A stretch of DNA of 64,000 bases from JACMLD01 sp047602295 (lineage in GTDB: Bacteria; Bacteroidota; Bacteroidia; Chitinophagales; Chitinophagaceae): positions 434,001-498,000 of the forward strand of contig JASGHP010000001.1 of assembly GCA_047602295.1 (NCBI GenBank). The letters are read 5' to 3'. Shown in pieces: positions 36,883-47,400 of this stretch. Within the stretch, counting starts at the first letter, position 1; each line of letters starts with the position of its first letter. The notes beneath the pieces are model-generated. The model made no database searches and was not told the origin of the DNA. It worked only from the letters and a program-made list of their open reading frames with translations. The translations under genes and the position numbers were made by a program.

Positions 36883-36919
36883 AAACGGCGACTTTAAAAG
36901 AGGTCGCCGTTTTTATTTT
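36883..36919 (+). terminator. Strong intrinsic terminator downstream of the AATCC array
   Basis: AAACGGCGAC (36883-36892) pairs perfectly with GTCGCCGTTT (36903-36912), followed by a T-rich tract. No protein gene ends within 600 bases on this strand, so it probably ends an RNA that crosses the array or readthrough from DUF2461. Confidence 0.8.
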
Positions 36920-37014
36920 ATGCGGATGAATGGAATGTGGAAATGTGATGAATGTGCTAGTTGAGGATCTCCGCGAAGTCTAAATACTAAATTCTTAATA
37001 CTTGATACAGTTCA
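36920..37014. other. Remainder of the gene-free stretch before the AraC-type gene
   Basis: Contains AAATGTGATGAATGTG (36941-36956), an exact copy of 12681-12696. Nothing else is recognised; the stretch 36248-37014 as a whole carries no credible protein gene. Confidence 0.5.
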
Positions 37015-37869
37015 TTAATTCATTACACTTCTTATGTTCTCTTTAAATGCCCTCGGGCTTAGCTTGCGTTGGTTCTTGAAATAGCGGGAGAGGTGACTTT
37101 CATCTACCAACCCAAATTCAGAAGCAATTTCTTTTAGTGTAAGCCTGCTACTAGTAAGCCTTCGCTCTATAAGATTGATGCGATACTGGTTTAAATATTC
37201 GCGGTAGCTGATACCAAAGTTTCTTTTAAAGTAAGCTCCAAAATATGCTGGAGAAATATTGAAGTTTTCAGAAATGGCTTTTATCTGTACAAGTTCTGGT
37301 GTGTAGATATGCTGATGAATAAAAGAAAGCAATTGCTCATTGCTTTTTTGCAAAGAAGTGTATTGACGATTGTAGTTATGTTTTAAAAGTGCTTTTTTCA
37401 CCATCTCCAAAATAGAAAGCAACTGGTAAAAAATCATAGGTGCTGTTTCAACAGCAGTAGGAGATTTAATAGCAGTGATATTATCAATAATGCTTTTTAA
37501 AAACACTTTGTCTGTATTGCAGAAAGAGGGCTTCATCTCCTGCAAAAATTTATTGCGCATTACTGGTTCTACTTCCCTGTCAAAAAATTCAGGAGAAGTA
37601 TATCGCTGGTTATAAAAAAAACTATCAGTAAATTTCAGGAATACAAAACGTGTAGTTTCCTCTATTATGAAGTAATGATTGTCTTCGGGCGTAAGCAAGA
37701 AAAGATCACCGGCCTGGTAGCTGAAATTATTGTTATTAAGACAATGCATGCCACTGCCATGATAGATATAAATGATTTCATAATAGGTATGATTATGCCT
37801 TGGCAGCGGGTATACATCCTGCTCAAAATCTGAAAGAATAAATGGCTCAAACTGGCGTAATCTTTTCAT
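37015..37869 (-). CDS. AraC-family transcriptional regulator
   Basis: 284 residues. An N-terminal cupin-like sensor (~10-100, LPRHNHTYYEIIYIYHGSG and GDLFLLTPEDNHYF) is followed by a linker and two C-terminal helix-turn-helix motifs (~185-284, FNISPAYFGAYFKRNFGISY and LKEIASEFGLVDESHLSRYF). It is divergent from the TolC-RND-adaptor efflux operon with 128 bases between, so it likely activates those genes in response to a small molecule; the ligand is unknown. Confidence 0.92.
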   Translation of the reverse strand: MKRLRQFEPFILSDFEQDVYPLPRHNHTYYEIIYIYHGSGMHCLNNNNFSYQAGDLFLLTPEDNHYFIIEETTRFVFLKFTDSFFYNQRYTSPEFFDREVEPVMRNKFLQEMKPSFCNTDKVFLKSIIDNITAIKSPTAVETAPMIFYQLLSILEMVKKALLKHNYNRQYTSLQKSNEQLLSFIHQHIYTPELVQIKAISENFNISPAYFGAYFKRNFGISYREYLNQYRINLIERRLTSSRLTLKEIASEFGLVDESHLSRYFKNQRKLSPRAFKENIRSVMN

Positions 37870-37997
37870 AACCGGAAATTACAAGTTTATATGCTGTTTA
37901 TACAATTTTTAGGACGAATAGATAGGATAGATTTGCAAAGCTTTCGCTTGCTGCCGATAGAGTCCAGTCAATATTGGTAAGGTTAAAAATCAATTAA

Positions 37998-39455
37998 ATG
38001 TATTTACGGGTTGCAGGGTTTCCATCAAGACAGTTCAAAACTGTTCACAAAAAACAAAAGACCGGCTTAGTAGTTTGCATCTTTTTTATAGCATTAACAT
38101 CCGCACAACAAATATTTGCGCAGGGAAGTGGTGTACTCAATTTATCGGATGCTGTAAAAACCGGTTTAAACAATTATCAAAGTATAAAAGCAAGAAGCAA
38201 TTACATTAAGGCATCACAGGCTTTGGTGCAGCAGGTAAAAAATCAATACCTGCCAGATGTAATTGGATCATTGCAACAGGCATATGGTACTGTAAACGGC
38301 CAGTTTGGTGCGTTGGCACCTATTGCAGGAACAGTTGCTTCTTCGGGCCCAACTTATAGCAGCCAAAGCTGGAATGCTGCTTTTGGCTCTGTATACCTGG
38401 TAAACGTAAACTGGGAGTTTGTTTCATTTGGAAGGTTACATTCACGCATACAAGCAGCACAATCGCAGGTAGGCCTGGATTCTGCTAATCTCTTACAGGA
38501 GCAATTTGTACAGAGTGTAAAAATTTCCGGCACATATCTTAACCTGCTAATTGCACGCAGGTTTATTTTAAATGCACAGGCCAATGTAGATAGGGCAACG
38601 TATGTGCAGCAATCTGTTTTAGCAAGAGCAAAATCTGGTTTGATTGCAGGCGTGGATTCTTCTATTGCCAATGCAGAAGTTTCAGGTGCAAGATTGGCTA
38701 TGCTGCAGGCAGTGGCCAATGAACAACGCATACGCAACCAGTTGGTGCAATTGATCAATACAGCCCCTGAACAATATGCGGAACTGGATAGCAGTTTTTT
38801 TAGCAATACGCCTTCCAATTATAATACATCAGTTGCAGTTACAGATAACCCGCAGGTAAAATTTTATCAGAGCAGGATTGATCAAAGTGCCACGTATGAA
38901 AAATTTCTGCGCAAAAGCATTAACCCCGGCGTAAATCTTTTTGGTACGTTTCAGGGCCGTGGTTCTGGTTTTGATTATAACTATACACCAGACTTTACTG
39001 ACAGGTATTCAAAATCATATTTGGATGGAGCAAAACCCGAACGATATAACTACTTGCTGGGTGTTGGCATTACCTGGAATTTTATGAGCCCTTTTAAAAT
39101 AAAGCAGCAGGTAAAATCTCAATCTTATATTTCTGCTGCGTATAGAGATGAATATGATTTGGTGCTTACACAATTAAAAGATCAATTAGTGCTTTCTGAT
39201 CAACAAATAGAAATAAGCCTGAAAAGCATTCAGGAAGCGCCTTTTCAATTGAAAGCAGCGCAGGATGCTTACCTGCAAAAAACAGTATTGTATAAAAATG
39301 GATTGGCAAATATTGTAGATGTGCAGCAGGCATTGTTTACACTCAACAGGGCGCAAACAGATATCAGTGTAGCGTATATAAATATATGGCAGGCATTGTT
39401 ACTAAAAGCAGCAGCTTCAGGCGATTTTGATTTATTTATCAAACAGGTGAAATAG
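37998..39455 (+). CDS. TolC-family outer-membrane efflux protein
   Basis: 485 residues. A somewhat long N-terminal leader with a hydrophobic core (TGLVVCIFFIALTSAQQIFAQ) ends near residue 42, then two outer-membrane-efflux repeats rich in long helices (LNLSDAVKTGLNNYQSIKAR and QLVLSDQQIEISLKSIQEAP). TolC proteins form the outer-membrane duct of tripartite pumps. It is the first gene of a TolC-RND-adaptor operon, nine bases before the RND gene. A perfect -7 element TAGATTTG (37928-37935) lies upstream without a good -33 box, which fits an activator-dependent promoter. Confidence 0.9.
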   Translation: MYLRVAGFPSRQFKTVHKKQKTGLVVCIFFIALTSAQQIFAQGSGVLNLSDAVKTGLNNYQSIKARSNYIKASQALVQQVKNQYLPDVIGSLQQAYGTVNGQFGALAPIAGTVASSGPTYSSQSWNAAFGSVYLVNVNWEFVSFGRLHSRIQAAQSQVGLDSANLLQEQFVQSVKISGTYLNLLIARRFILNAQANVDRATYVQQSVLARAKSGLIAGVDSSIANAEVSGARLAMLQAVANEQRIRNQLVQLINTAPEQYAELDSSFFSNTPSNYNTSVAVTDNPQVKFYQSRIDQSATYEKFLRKSINPGVNLFGTFQGRGSGFDYNYTPDFTDRYSKSYLDGAKPERYNYLLGVGITWNFMSPFKIKQQVKSQSYISAAYRDEYDLVLTQLKDQLVLSDQQIEISLKSIQEAPFQLKAAQDAYLQKTVLYKNGLANIVDVQQALFTLNRAQTDISVAYINIWQALLLKAAASGDFDLFIKQVK

Positions 39456-39464
39456 TTAGCAGGT

Positions 39465-42400
39465 ATGAATCTTATTAGAACAGCGTTAAGGAAACCTATT
39501 ACCATCATGGTGTTGGTGGCTGGTTTGTTTTTCTTTGGTATAAAAGCAGTACAGACAATCAAGATAGATATTTTCCCCGCCATGAACATGCCGGTGATCT
39601 ATCTCTCTCACCCTTTTGGCGGATATTCTCCTACCCAGATGGAATCTTTTTTTGGAAAACAGTACGTAAATATCCTGCTGTATGTTTCTGGTGTAAAAAG
39701 CATTGAAACAAGAAATATACAGGGTCTCAGTTTATTGAAACTTACTTTTTACGAAAATGTAAACATGGCGCAGGCCGCTGCAGAAGTAAGTGCGTTTGCC
39801 AATCGTGCACAGGCCATTTTTCCACCTGGCTCTCAGCCGCCATTTGTAATTCGTTTTGATGCATCCACATTGCCGGTTGGCCAGTTAGTATTAAGCAGCG
39901 AAAAAAGATCTAATAACGAATTGCTTGATTTGGCAAACGTGTATGTTCGTTCTTCATTCACTTCTATACCAGGGTTGATTTCTTCTGCACCCTTTGGTGG
40001 CAATATACGCAGCGTTGTAATTAAAGTAAATCCTGAGGCATTGCGCATGCACAATCTTACTGCAGATCAGATTGTGGAAGCACTGCGCATCAACAACCAG
40101 ACTTCACCCGCAGGCAATGTAAGAATTGGCGATATCAATTACCTTACGCCTGCCAATACGGTTATTAAAACAGTAAAAGATTTTGAAAGCATTCCGCTTT
40201 TCAAAGGCGGCGTACCTAATGTGTTTTTAAAAGATGTAGCAACAGTAGAAGATGCGGCAGATATTACTGTAAGCTATGCATTGGTGAATGGCAAACGATC
40301 TGTGTACATGCCCATTACCAAATCGGCAGACGCTTCTACCTGGGAAGTAGTGCAAAATCTTAAAAAAGCATTGCCACGTTTCCAGGCGCTGTTGCCGGAT
40401 GATGTAAAACTATCTTACGAGTTTGATCAGTCAGTATATGTAATTAACGCGGTAAAAAGTTTATTAAGTGAGGGTGCAATTGGTGCTATACTTACCGGGT
40501 TGATGGTACTGCTTTTTCTTGGCGACGCACGTGGAGCATTGATTGTGATCTTAACCATTCCCACTTCTATTATTTCTGGTATACTGTTTCTTTCGCTGTT
40601 TCATCAGACTATTAATATCATGACGCTTAGCGGTCTTTCACTGGCCATTGGTATTTTGGTGGATGAGTCTACGGTAACCATTGAAAACATACACCAGCAT
40701 TTAGATATGGGTAAGCCCAAGGCACTGGCTATATGGGATGCCTGCCAGGAAATTGCATTCCCCAAATTGCTGATCTTGTTTTGTATACTAGCTGTGTTTG
40801 CGCCTGCATTTACAATGACGGGTATAACAGGCTCCTTGTTTTTACCATTGGCGTTGGCCATTGCGTTCTCTATGATTATCTCTTATCTGCTGGCGCAAAC
40901 TTTTGTACCGGTAATGGCTAACTGGATTATGAAAGGCCATGGTAAAACAAATAGTAATACAGCAGATGAGTATAAAAACTATAAAGTAGATGCTTCAGAA
41001 GAATCAGATACCTGGGATCAGAAGAAACATTTGCTGGAAGGTGGGCATGGCAAAGGCGGCAAGCTTACCAGGTTTGAAAAATTCAGGGCAAGGTATCTGC
41101 GCTTTCTAAATAGAATATTAGCGTATAAAAAAATTGTTACACTTGCTTACATTATTATCATCACCGGCCTGGTAGCGTTAATGTTTATGAATATTGGGCG
41201 AGATGTATTGCCTAAAGTAAACTCGGGTCAGTTCCAGGTAAGGTTTAGGGCACCGGATGGCACACGCCTTGAAAGAACAGAAGAAAAAGTATTGCAGGCT
41301 TTAGAGGTATTAAAAAGCACGGTTGGCAAAGACAATATCTCTATTACCTCGGCTTTTGTGGGGCAACATCCTGGTCAGTTTTCAAGCAGCCCCATCTATC
41401 TTTTTATGAGTGGCCCGCATGAAGCTGTTTTGCAGGTAGCATTGAAAGAAGATTATAAAGTAAACCTGGATGAACTGAAAGAGAAGTTTCGCAAAAACAT
41501 GAAAGAGAAGATTCCTGATTTTGCTGTTTCTTTTGAACCCATTGAGTTAACAGATAAAATTTTAAGCCAGGGATCTCCTACACCTATTGAAGTAAAAATT
41601 AGCGGTAAGAACAAGAAGCTAAACGTAGAGTATGCCAATAAAATGGTAGAAAAATTAAAGCAGATTGCTTACCTGCGTGATGTGCAGATAGGACAATCTG
41701 TAAGTTACCCGGCTATAAACATTAATATAGACAGAGTGCGTGCAGCACAATTAGGCGTAGATGTAAACGATATTTCAAGATCATTAACTGCGTCTACTTC
41801 TTCTTCAAGGTTTACAGAAAAAAATGTTTGGATAGATGAAAGAGCAAGTCTTGGTTACAACGTGCAGGTAGAAGTGCCGGAAAACCAAATGAGAAGCATG
41901 AACGACATGAGTGAAATACCGATACTAAAAAACTCAGCTCGTCCTGTATTGAGTGATGTAGCCAGTTTTCAATTAGATACAACATTTGGCGAAGTAGATA
42001 ATCTTGGCTCTATACCACAGGTATCTGTAACCGCAAATATGAATAAAAAAGATTTGGGTACTGCTGCGGCAGATGTGCAGAAAGCCATTAAATCTTTGGG
42101 TGAATTGCCACGTGGTTTAACTGTAGAGTTAAAAGGTTTGAGCAATGTATTAACGGATACACTTGACAGTTTGCAAAGCGGTTTGTTAGTAGCCATTATT
42201 GTAATCTTCCTGATGCTGGCAGCTAACTTCCAGTCTTTTAAAGTATCCTTTGTAGTATTGTCTACCGTACCTGCGGTATTGTTGGGTTCTTTAACACTAT
42301 TGTTGCTCACTGGCTCTACGCTCAATCTGCAATCTTATATGGGCATGATTATGTCTGTAGGTGTATCTATTGCCAACTCTGTTTTATTAATCACTAACGC

Positions 42401-42737
42401 AGAGCACCTGCGTCAACATAGCGGCAATGCATTGGAAGCTGCCAGGGAATCTGCTGCGTTGCGTATAAGGCCTATATTAATGACCAGTTTGGCCATGGTG
42501 GTAGGTATGATACCGATGGCATTGGGTATTGGTGAAGGCGGAGATCAGGCATCACCGTTAGGAAGAGCAGTAATTGGAGGTTTAATAGCATCTACCTTTG
42601 CAGCATTGCTAATATTACCACTTGTTTTTGCCTGGGTGCAGGGAAATACAACCACAGATTCAGTATCACTTGATCCGGAAGATAAAGAAAGCAAATTTTA
42701 TATACCATCATTGTATGAAGCACATCACAAAAAATAA
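39465..42737 (+). CDS. RND-family efflux transporter permease subunit
   Basis: 1090 residues. Two large periplasmic porter domains alternate with twelve membrane helices, as in AcrB relatives; helices cluster near 10-30, 340-490, 555-580 and 875-1060. Visible motifs include GLSLAIGILVDESTVTIENI (the helix with the proton-relay acidic residue region) and VGVSIANSVLLITNAEHLR. A charged cytoplasmic insert (~490-545, SEESDTWDQKKHLLEGGHGKGG) between helices is longer than usual. It exports small molecules using the proton gradient with TolC and the adaptor encoded next to it. The substrate is not predictable. The adaptor gene starts inside its last 23 bases. Confidence 0.92.
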   Translation: MNLIRTALRKPITIMVLVAGLFFFGIKAVQTIKIDIFPAMNMPVIYLSHPFGGYSPTQMESFFGKQYVNILLYVSGVKSIETRNIQGLSLLKLTFYENVNMAQAAAEVSAFANRAQAIFPPGSQPPFVIRFDASTLPVGQLVLSSEKRSNNELLDLANVYVRSSFTSIPGLISSAPFGGNIRSVVIKVNPEALRMHNLTADQIVEALRINNQTSPAGNVRIGDINYLTPANTVIKTVKDFESIPLFKGGVPNVFLKDVATVEDAADITVSYALVNGKRSVYMPITKSADASTWEVVQNLKKALPRFQALLPDDVKLSYEFDQSVYVINAVKSLLSEGAIGAILTGLMVLLFLGDARGALIVILTIPTSIISGILFLSLFHQTINIMTLSGLSLAIGILVDESTVTIENIHQHLDMGKPKALAIWDACQEIAFPKLLILFCILAVFAPAFTMTGITGSLFLPLALAIAFSMIISYLLAQTFVPVMANWIMKGHGKTNSNTADEYKNYKVDASEESDTWDQKKHLLEGGHGKGGKLTRFEKFRARYLRFLNRILAYKKIVTLAYIIIITGLVALMFMNIGRDVLPKVNSGQFQVRFRAPDGTRLERTEEKVLQALEVLKSTVGKDNISITSAFVGQHPGQFSSSPIYLFMSGPHEAVLQVALKEDYKVNLDELKEKFRKNMKEKIPDFAVSFEPIELTDKILSQGSPTPIEVKISGKNKKLNVEYANKMVEKLKQIAYLRDVQIGQSVSYPAININIDRVRAAQLGVDVNDISRSLTASTSSSRFTEKNVWIDERASLGYNVQVEVPENQMRSMNDMSEIPILKNSARPVLSDVASFQLDTTFGEVDNLGSIPQVSVTANMNKKDLGTAAADVQKAIKSLGELPRGLTVELKGLSNVLTDTLDSLQSGLLVAIIVIFLMLAANFQSFKVSFVVLSTVPAVLLGSLTLLLLTGSTLNLQSYMGMIMSVGVSIANSVLLITNAEHLRQHSGNALEAARESAALRIRPILMTSLAMVVGMIPMALGIGEGGDQASPLGRAVIGGLIASTFAALLILPLVFAWVQGNTTTDSVSLDPEDKESKFYIPSLYEAHHKK

Positions 42738-43866
42738 TTATCGTAAAGTTTTTGGTATAGCACCTGCTGCATTGTGCATGGCTGTATTGCTAAACAGTTG
42801 CGGTGCATCTGAAAAAAAATCGGAAGAAAAAGAAGAAGCTGCAAAAACAGAAACACCTGCAGCAACTAATGCTTTTGTATTGCAAAAAGGCAAACTGTCT
42901 TCAAGCATACAAATGCCGGGAGAATTAATTCCTTTTCAGCAGGTAGATTTATATGCTCGTGTAAACGGCTTTGTAAAAAAACTGTATGCAGACGTTGGCT
43001 CAGAAGTAAAAGCCGGTCAGTTGCTGGCAGTAATGGAAGCACCGGAGCTAAGCTCGCAATTGGCGGGTGCAGACTCCAGGGTAAAAACACAGGAAGCTAT
43101 TTATACAGCCAGCAAAGCAAATTATGATCGTTTGTACGAAACCAGCAAAACACCTGGTACTATTTCTCCTAACGATCTTGACCAGGCCAGTGCAAAGAAA
43201 AATGCAGACTATGCTATGTGGCAGGCTGCAAAATCTTCTTACAAAGAAATTGCAGACAACCGAAACTACCTGGAGATAAGGGCGCCTTTCAGCGGTGTAA
43301 TAAGTACAAGAAATGTGAACCCCGGTGCAGTGGCTGGTCCTGCGGGAAAAGGATCAGACCTACCCATGTTTGTATTGCAGGATCAGAAGAAATTAAGGCT
43401 GGCCGTGCTGATACCAGAATCTATAACAAGCTATATCAACAACTCCACCAGCATTAGTTTTACCGTAAAAGGATTGCCGAATCAAAAGTTTTCTGCAACG
43501 GTAAAGCGTGCAGCAGGTTCATTAGATACAAGGTTGCGTGCAGAAAGGATAGAGATGGACATAATCAACAACGATAAAAAATTATTGCCCGGAATGATTG
43601 CAGAAGTAAGCATACCTGCTGCAGCAAAAGACAGTGGTTTGATTGTTCCTAAAACAGCGGTAATTAATTCCACAGAAAGAATATTTGTAATAAAAGTGAA
43701 CAATGGCAAAGCAACATGGGTTGATGTAAAAACTGGCAGAGAAGCAGATGGTAAAGTGGAAGTGTTTGGCCAGCTTAATGCAGGCGATACTTTAATAACT
43801 GCAGCCAGTGAGGAAAGAAGAAATGGTTCTGATGTGCCGAAATTGAATTTTGCAGTAAATAAATAA
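42715..43866 (+). CDS. HlyD-type periplasmic adaptor lipoprotein of the RND efflux pump
   Basis: 383 residues from the ATG at 42715, which lies inside the RND gene and gives a lipoprotein signal (FGIAPAALCMAVLLNSC, lipidated Cys29). An acidic linker leads to the biotinyl-lipoyl-like halves (MPGELIPFQQVDLYARVNGF; NYLEIRAPFSGVIS), an alpha-helical hairpin (~100-160) and a beta-barrel. Such membrane fusion proteins couple the inner-membrane pump to TolC. The open frame extends further upstream, but those codons overlap the RND gene and contain no signal sequence. A terminator follows 33 bases after the stop, closing the operon. Confidence 0.92.
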   Translation: MKHITKNNYRKVFGIAPAALCMAVLLNSCGASEKKSEEKEEAAKTETPAATNAFVLQKGKLSSSIQMPGELIPFQQVDLYARVNGFVKKLYADVGSEVKAGQLLAVMEAPELSSQLAGADSRVKTQEAIYTASKANYDRLYETSKTPGTISPNDLDQASAKKNADYAMWQAAKSSYKEIADNRNYLEIRAPFSGVISTRNVNPGAVAGPAGKGSDLPMFVLQDQKKLRLAVLIPESITSYINNSTSISFTVKGLPNQKFSATVKRAAGSLDTRLRAERIEMDIINNDKKLLPGMIAEVSIPAAAKDSGLIVPKTAVINSTERIFVIKVNNGKATWVDVKTGREADGKVEVFGQLNAGDTLITAASEERRNGSDVPKLNFAVNK

Positions 43867-43898
43867 TTACTTCTAACGGTTCGTTTGTTAATGACAGA

Positions 43899-43930
43899 AG
43901 AGACCGGCTTTATTGCCAGTCTCTTTTTTT
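43899..43930 (+). terminator. Intrinsic terminator of the efflux operon
   Basis: AGAGAC-C-GGC (43899-43908) pairs with GCC-A-GTCTCT (43915-43924) with one mismatch, loop TTTATT, followed by a T run to 43930. Confidence 0.85.
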
Positions 43931-44202
43931 ATTGGTATCAAATACATGATTTAAACAAACAACTTGCCTTTATTATTGAATGGATATTGAAAAATTAAAA
44001 TGGATTAAGTAGTATTTATTATCGCTTAAAATTTTTAATTGAAAATAAATTCACTTGATAACTTTTAAAGAAATATTTCGATTGTTATAATTGTGTCTTT
44101 GCAAACGCAGTGTTGATGGGCTTTTAAAAGAAATGCTTAAACAAAAAAGATTTTAAATTTTTTTTCTGGTTGAATGATTAACAAGCTAGCAGTGGATTTT
44201 AT

Positions 44203-44234
44203 TTTGATTCAATAATGATGTTTTATTAGATTTG
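44203..44234 (+). promoter_or_regulatory. Consensus Bacteroidota promoter for susC/susD
   Basis: TTTG (44203-44206), 20-base spacer, TAGATTTG (44227-44234): both boxes match the -33/-7 consensus TTTG and TAnnTTTG exactly. The start site would be near 44241, leaving ~190 bases of leader before the ATG at 44432. Confidence 0.72.
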
Positions 44235-44431
44235 AATAACAGTCCTTACCCCTCTTTGCTGCTGGAAATTTATTTATTCCGACCTTTATGCATATCCAGG
44301 CGAGTGAACTTTGTAACTAAACTCAATAGCTAATAGCCTAAATCTACACTGCAAGAAATCTTTGATTGCTGCTTACATTAGAAAGGATGTTTGCTTTGGG
44401 TACAAACGATGTAACCAAACTACGCTTATAT

Positions 44432-47400
44432 ATGAAACCCAGGTCAGCTCCTTTCCTGTTATTTTTTTCATTTTTATTAATGGGACTGTTGGCACATAGC
44501 CAGCAAAAAACAATTTCGGGCACTGTAAAAAATGCACAAGGCACGCCTATTTCCGGTGCTTCCGTTATAAGAAAAGGAAGTGTATCCGGAACAACTACCA
44601 ACGATAATGGTGAGTTTTCTCTTCAGGCAGCAGAGGGCAACACAGTAGTTGTATCTGCAATTGGCTATACCCCTTACAGTATAACGGTAAAGGGCAATGG
44701 TAGTTATAATGTTCAATTACAGGAGGGCAATAATAATTTAAGTGAAGTAGTAGTTACAGCACTTGGCATAAGAAAGCAAAAGCGGGAACTTGGTTATTCT
44801 GTAACTGAAGTAAAAGGCTCAGAACTTGCCAAAACAAATGAAGTAAACCCCATCAACGCATTGCAGGGCAAAGTGGCCGGTGTGCAAATTGACCAGGGTG
44901 CTGGTGGTTTGTTTGGTAATAGTAAAATTGTGATAAGAGGCAACTCTACACTGGGCACTAACAACCAACCCATATTTGTGGTGGATGGTGTAATTATGGA
45001 CAATGGAACCTTTGGTGGAACAGGAAGAGACTTTGGAAATGATTTGAAAAACCTGAATACAGAAGATTTTGAATCAGTCTCTATATTAAAAGGTTCTTCT
45101 GCAGCTGCATTGTATGGCAGCAGGGCTGTTAACGGTGTTGTTTTAATTACTACTAAAAAAGGAACCAAGAAAAAAGGAATTGGTATTTCTGTAACACAAT
45201 CTGTGAATATAACAAATCCCTATGCAGGTCCAAGATTTCAAAATGAATTTGGTGGTGGCAGTGTAGGTGCATTCTTTACAGATAACAGAGATCCAAATTA
45301 CCTGCCAACCCAAAGCTGGGAAACAAAAGTATTTCCTATTGATCCTATCACAGGCAAACCCTATATAGATAGGCAAATAAACCGCGAACTGGAAAACTGG
45401 GGTCCGCGTTTTGCAGGACAGGATGTAATTAACTATGACGGTACGCCTACAAAATATGTAGCTGTTCCCAACAACTTCCTGGATGCTTTTCAAAAAGGTG
45501 TTGGCAGCAATACCAACATTGCTGTTGATGGCGGCAACGATAAAACTACTTTTCGTCTTTCTTACAACCACAATGATGCAAAAGGAATAGTTCCTAATAA
45601 CACCTTGAAGAAAGATGCATTCGATTTACGCCTTACACATGATCTTTCAAAACGAATCCACATTGATGCTGGCGTTTCTTACAGTGATTTTTATGGCCTT
45701 AACCCACCACGTAACGGTGGATTGGATGCATTTGCTTCTGATAACTATGGCAAACTGTTTACCTGGGCGGTACCGCGTAACTACGATACCAAATATTGGA
45801 ACAGACCGCAGGAGTATATCAGCAAACTGGGAGGTACACCAGATCCAACCAATCCAACCGGGCAGGAAACCAATTTTGCACCTGAAATAAGGTTCTGGTT
45901 TCAAAAGGCAGAGAACAAGTATTCTCAAAGAGAACAACAATTGCGTGGAAGGTTGACCGTTACTGCAGATCTTACATCGTGGGCTAAGTTTATAGTGGAA
46001 GGAAACTTCATGAACATTAATATCAAAAATGAAACCAAGGAGCTGGGCCAGAGTGCTGATTTTGTGGGCGGTTCTTACAGCCTTGGCTTTGATACAAAAT
46101 ATAGCAAGTTTTTTAAGGCGATGCTGATGATGAATAAAGACATCAATAAAGACTTTAGCATCTCGGGCTATATAGGTGCTGAAGCGCAACGCCAGACTTA
46201 TACTAACTCTACCACTTCTACAAATGGTGGGTTGCTTTATCCGGGAAACTATTTCCTTGCAAACTCTGTAAAACCTGTAATTCTGAGTGGAGGAGATGGA
46301 AATGGCCCCGGTATTTATTATAATAAGAGCTTTAACTCTTTGTACGCAAGCGCAGACCTTGCCTATAAAAACCAAGTATTCTTACAGGCAACATGGAGGG
46401 GCGACTGGTCATCAGCATTAACTTACCTGGATGGGTCCGGCAACAACTTTTTCAATTATCCTGCTGTAAGCCTTTCATGGGTTTTTACAGAAAGCATGAA
46501 ATCTCATCCCTCTTGGCTTAACTATGGTAAATTGAGAGGCAACCTGGCAGCTTTGGGTGGAGATGTTGCAGTGTATGCATTAAACCAGGGTTTTGCATTA
46601 AATGGTTTCAGCAATGCTAACGGTGGTACAGTGCCTGTATCTACTTTTTCCAGTCCAAATACTATTCAGCCTAATGTAAAACCCCAAAGAAAAATTGCCA
46701 AAGAGATTGGTGCAGAATTGCGGTTTTTCAAAGACGGACGTTTAGGCCTTGACGTTAGTGTATACCAGGATAATACAAAAAATCAAATCTTAAAAATAGG
46801 AACGCCTACAGTTTCAGGTGTAAGCGGCCTTTTAATCAATGCAGGAGATCTTCAGAACAGAGGTATCGAAATAGCAGTTGATTATACGGTGATAAAAAGC
46901 AAAAACTTCAGGTGGAATACAGCCCTGAATTATTCAACCAATCAGAATAAAGTAGTAAAACTTTATCCTGGTGTAACAGAATATAACCTGGGCGCAGATA
47001 TTGGTGAGATTAGTACCTGGGCAGTAGAAGGCAAATCTTATGGTGTAATGAGAACAACCATTCATTCTACTACAGATGCTAAAACAGGATTGCCCATATT
47101 GGCATGGCGTTCAGATGCAAGAGCTGCATTTCCTGCACGCAGCAATGTGATACAGGACGTAGGCAATATCAATTCTAAATTCAGGGCTGGTTGGGATAAT
47201 ACTTTCAACTATAAAAATTTTAGCCTGAATATATTGGTAGATGCGAAAATAGGTGGCGATTTTGCTTTGCTTACTTACAGGTATGGAACACACTCTGGTG
47301 TATTTCCTAATTCCATTGCAGGCCGCGATGGACAAAGTGGTGGTATAGCTTTTACAAGTAAGTATGACAATATCAATTATACCGACGGTAGAATTGTGCA

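Larger units (their letters stand above)
43867..44431. other. 565-base gene-free region: efflux terminator and SusC promoter/leader
   Basis: No gene. It holds the terminator at 43899-43930, AT-rich DNA, the promoter at 44203-44234 and a ~190-base leader that includes AATAGCTAATAGC (44325-44337), a word repeat also found elsewhere in the window. Confidence 0.6.

Noticed and set aside
45647..46375. 242-codon minus-strand frame
   Set aside because: It lies wholly inside the susC barrel region; no recognisable domain and codon pattern of a shadow frame.
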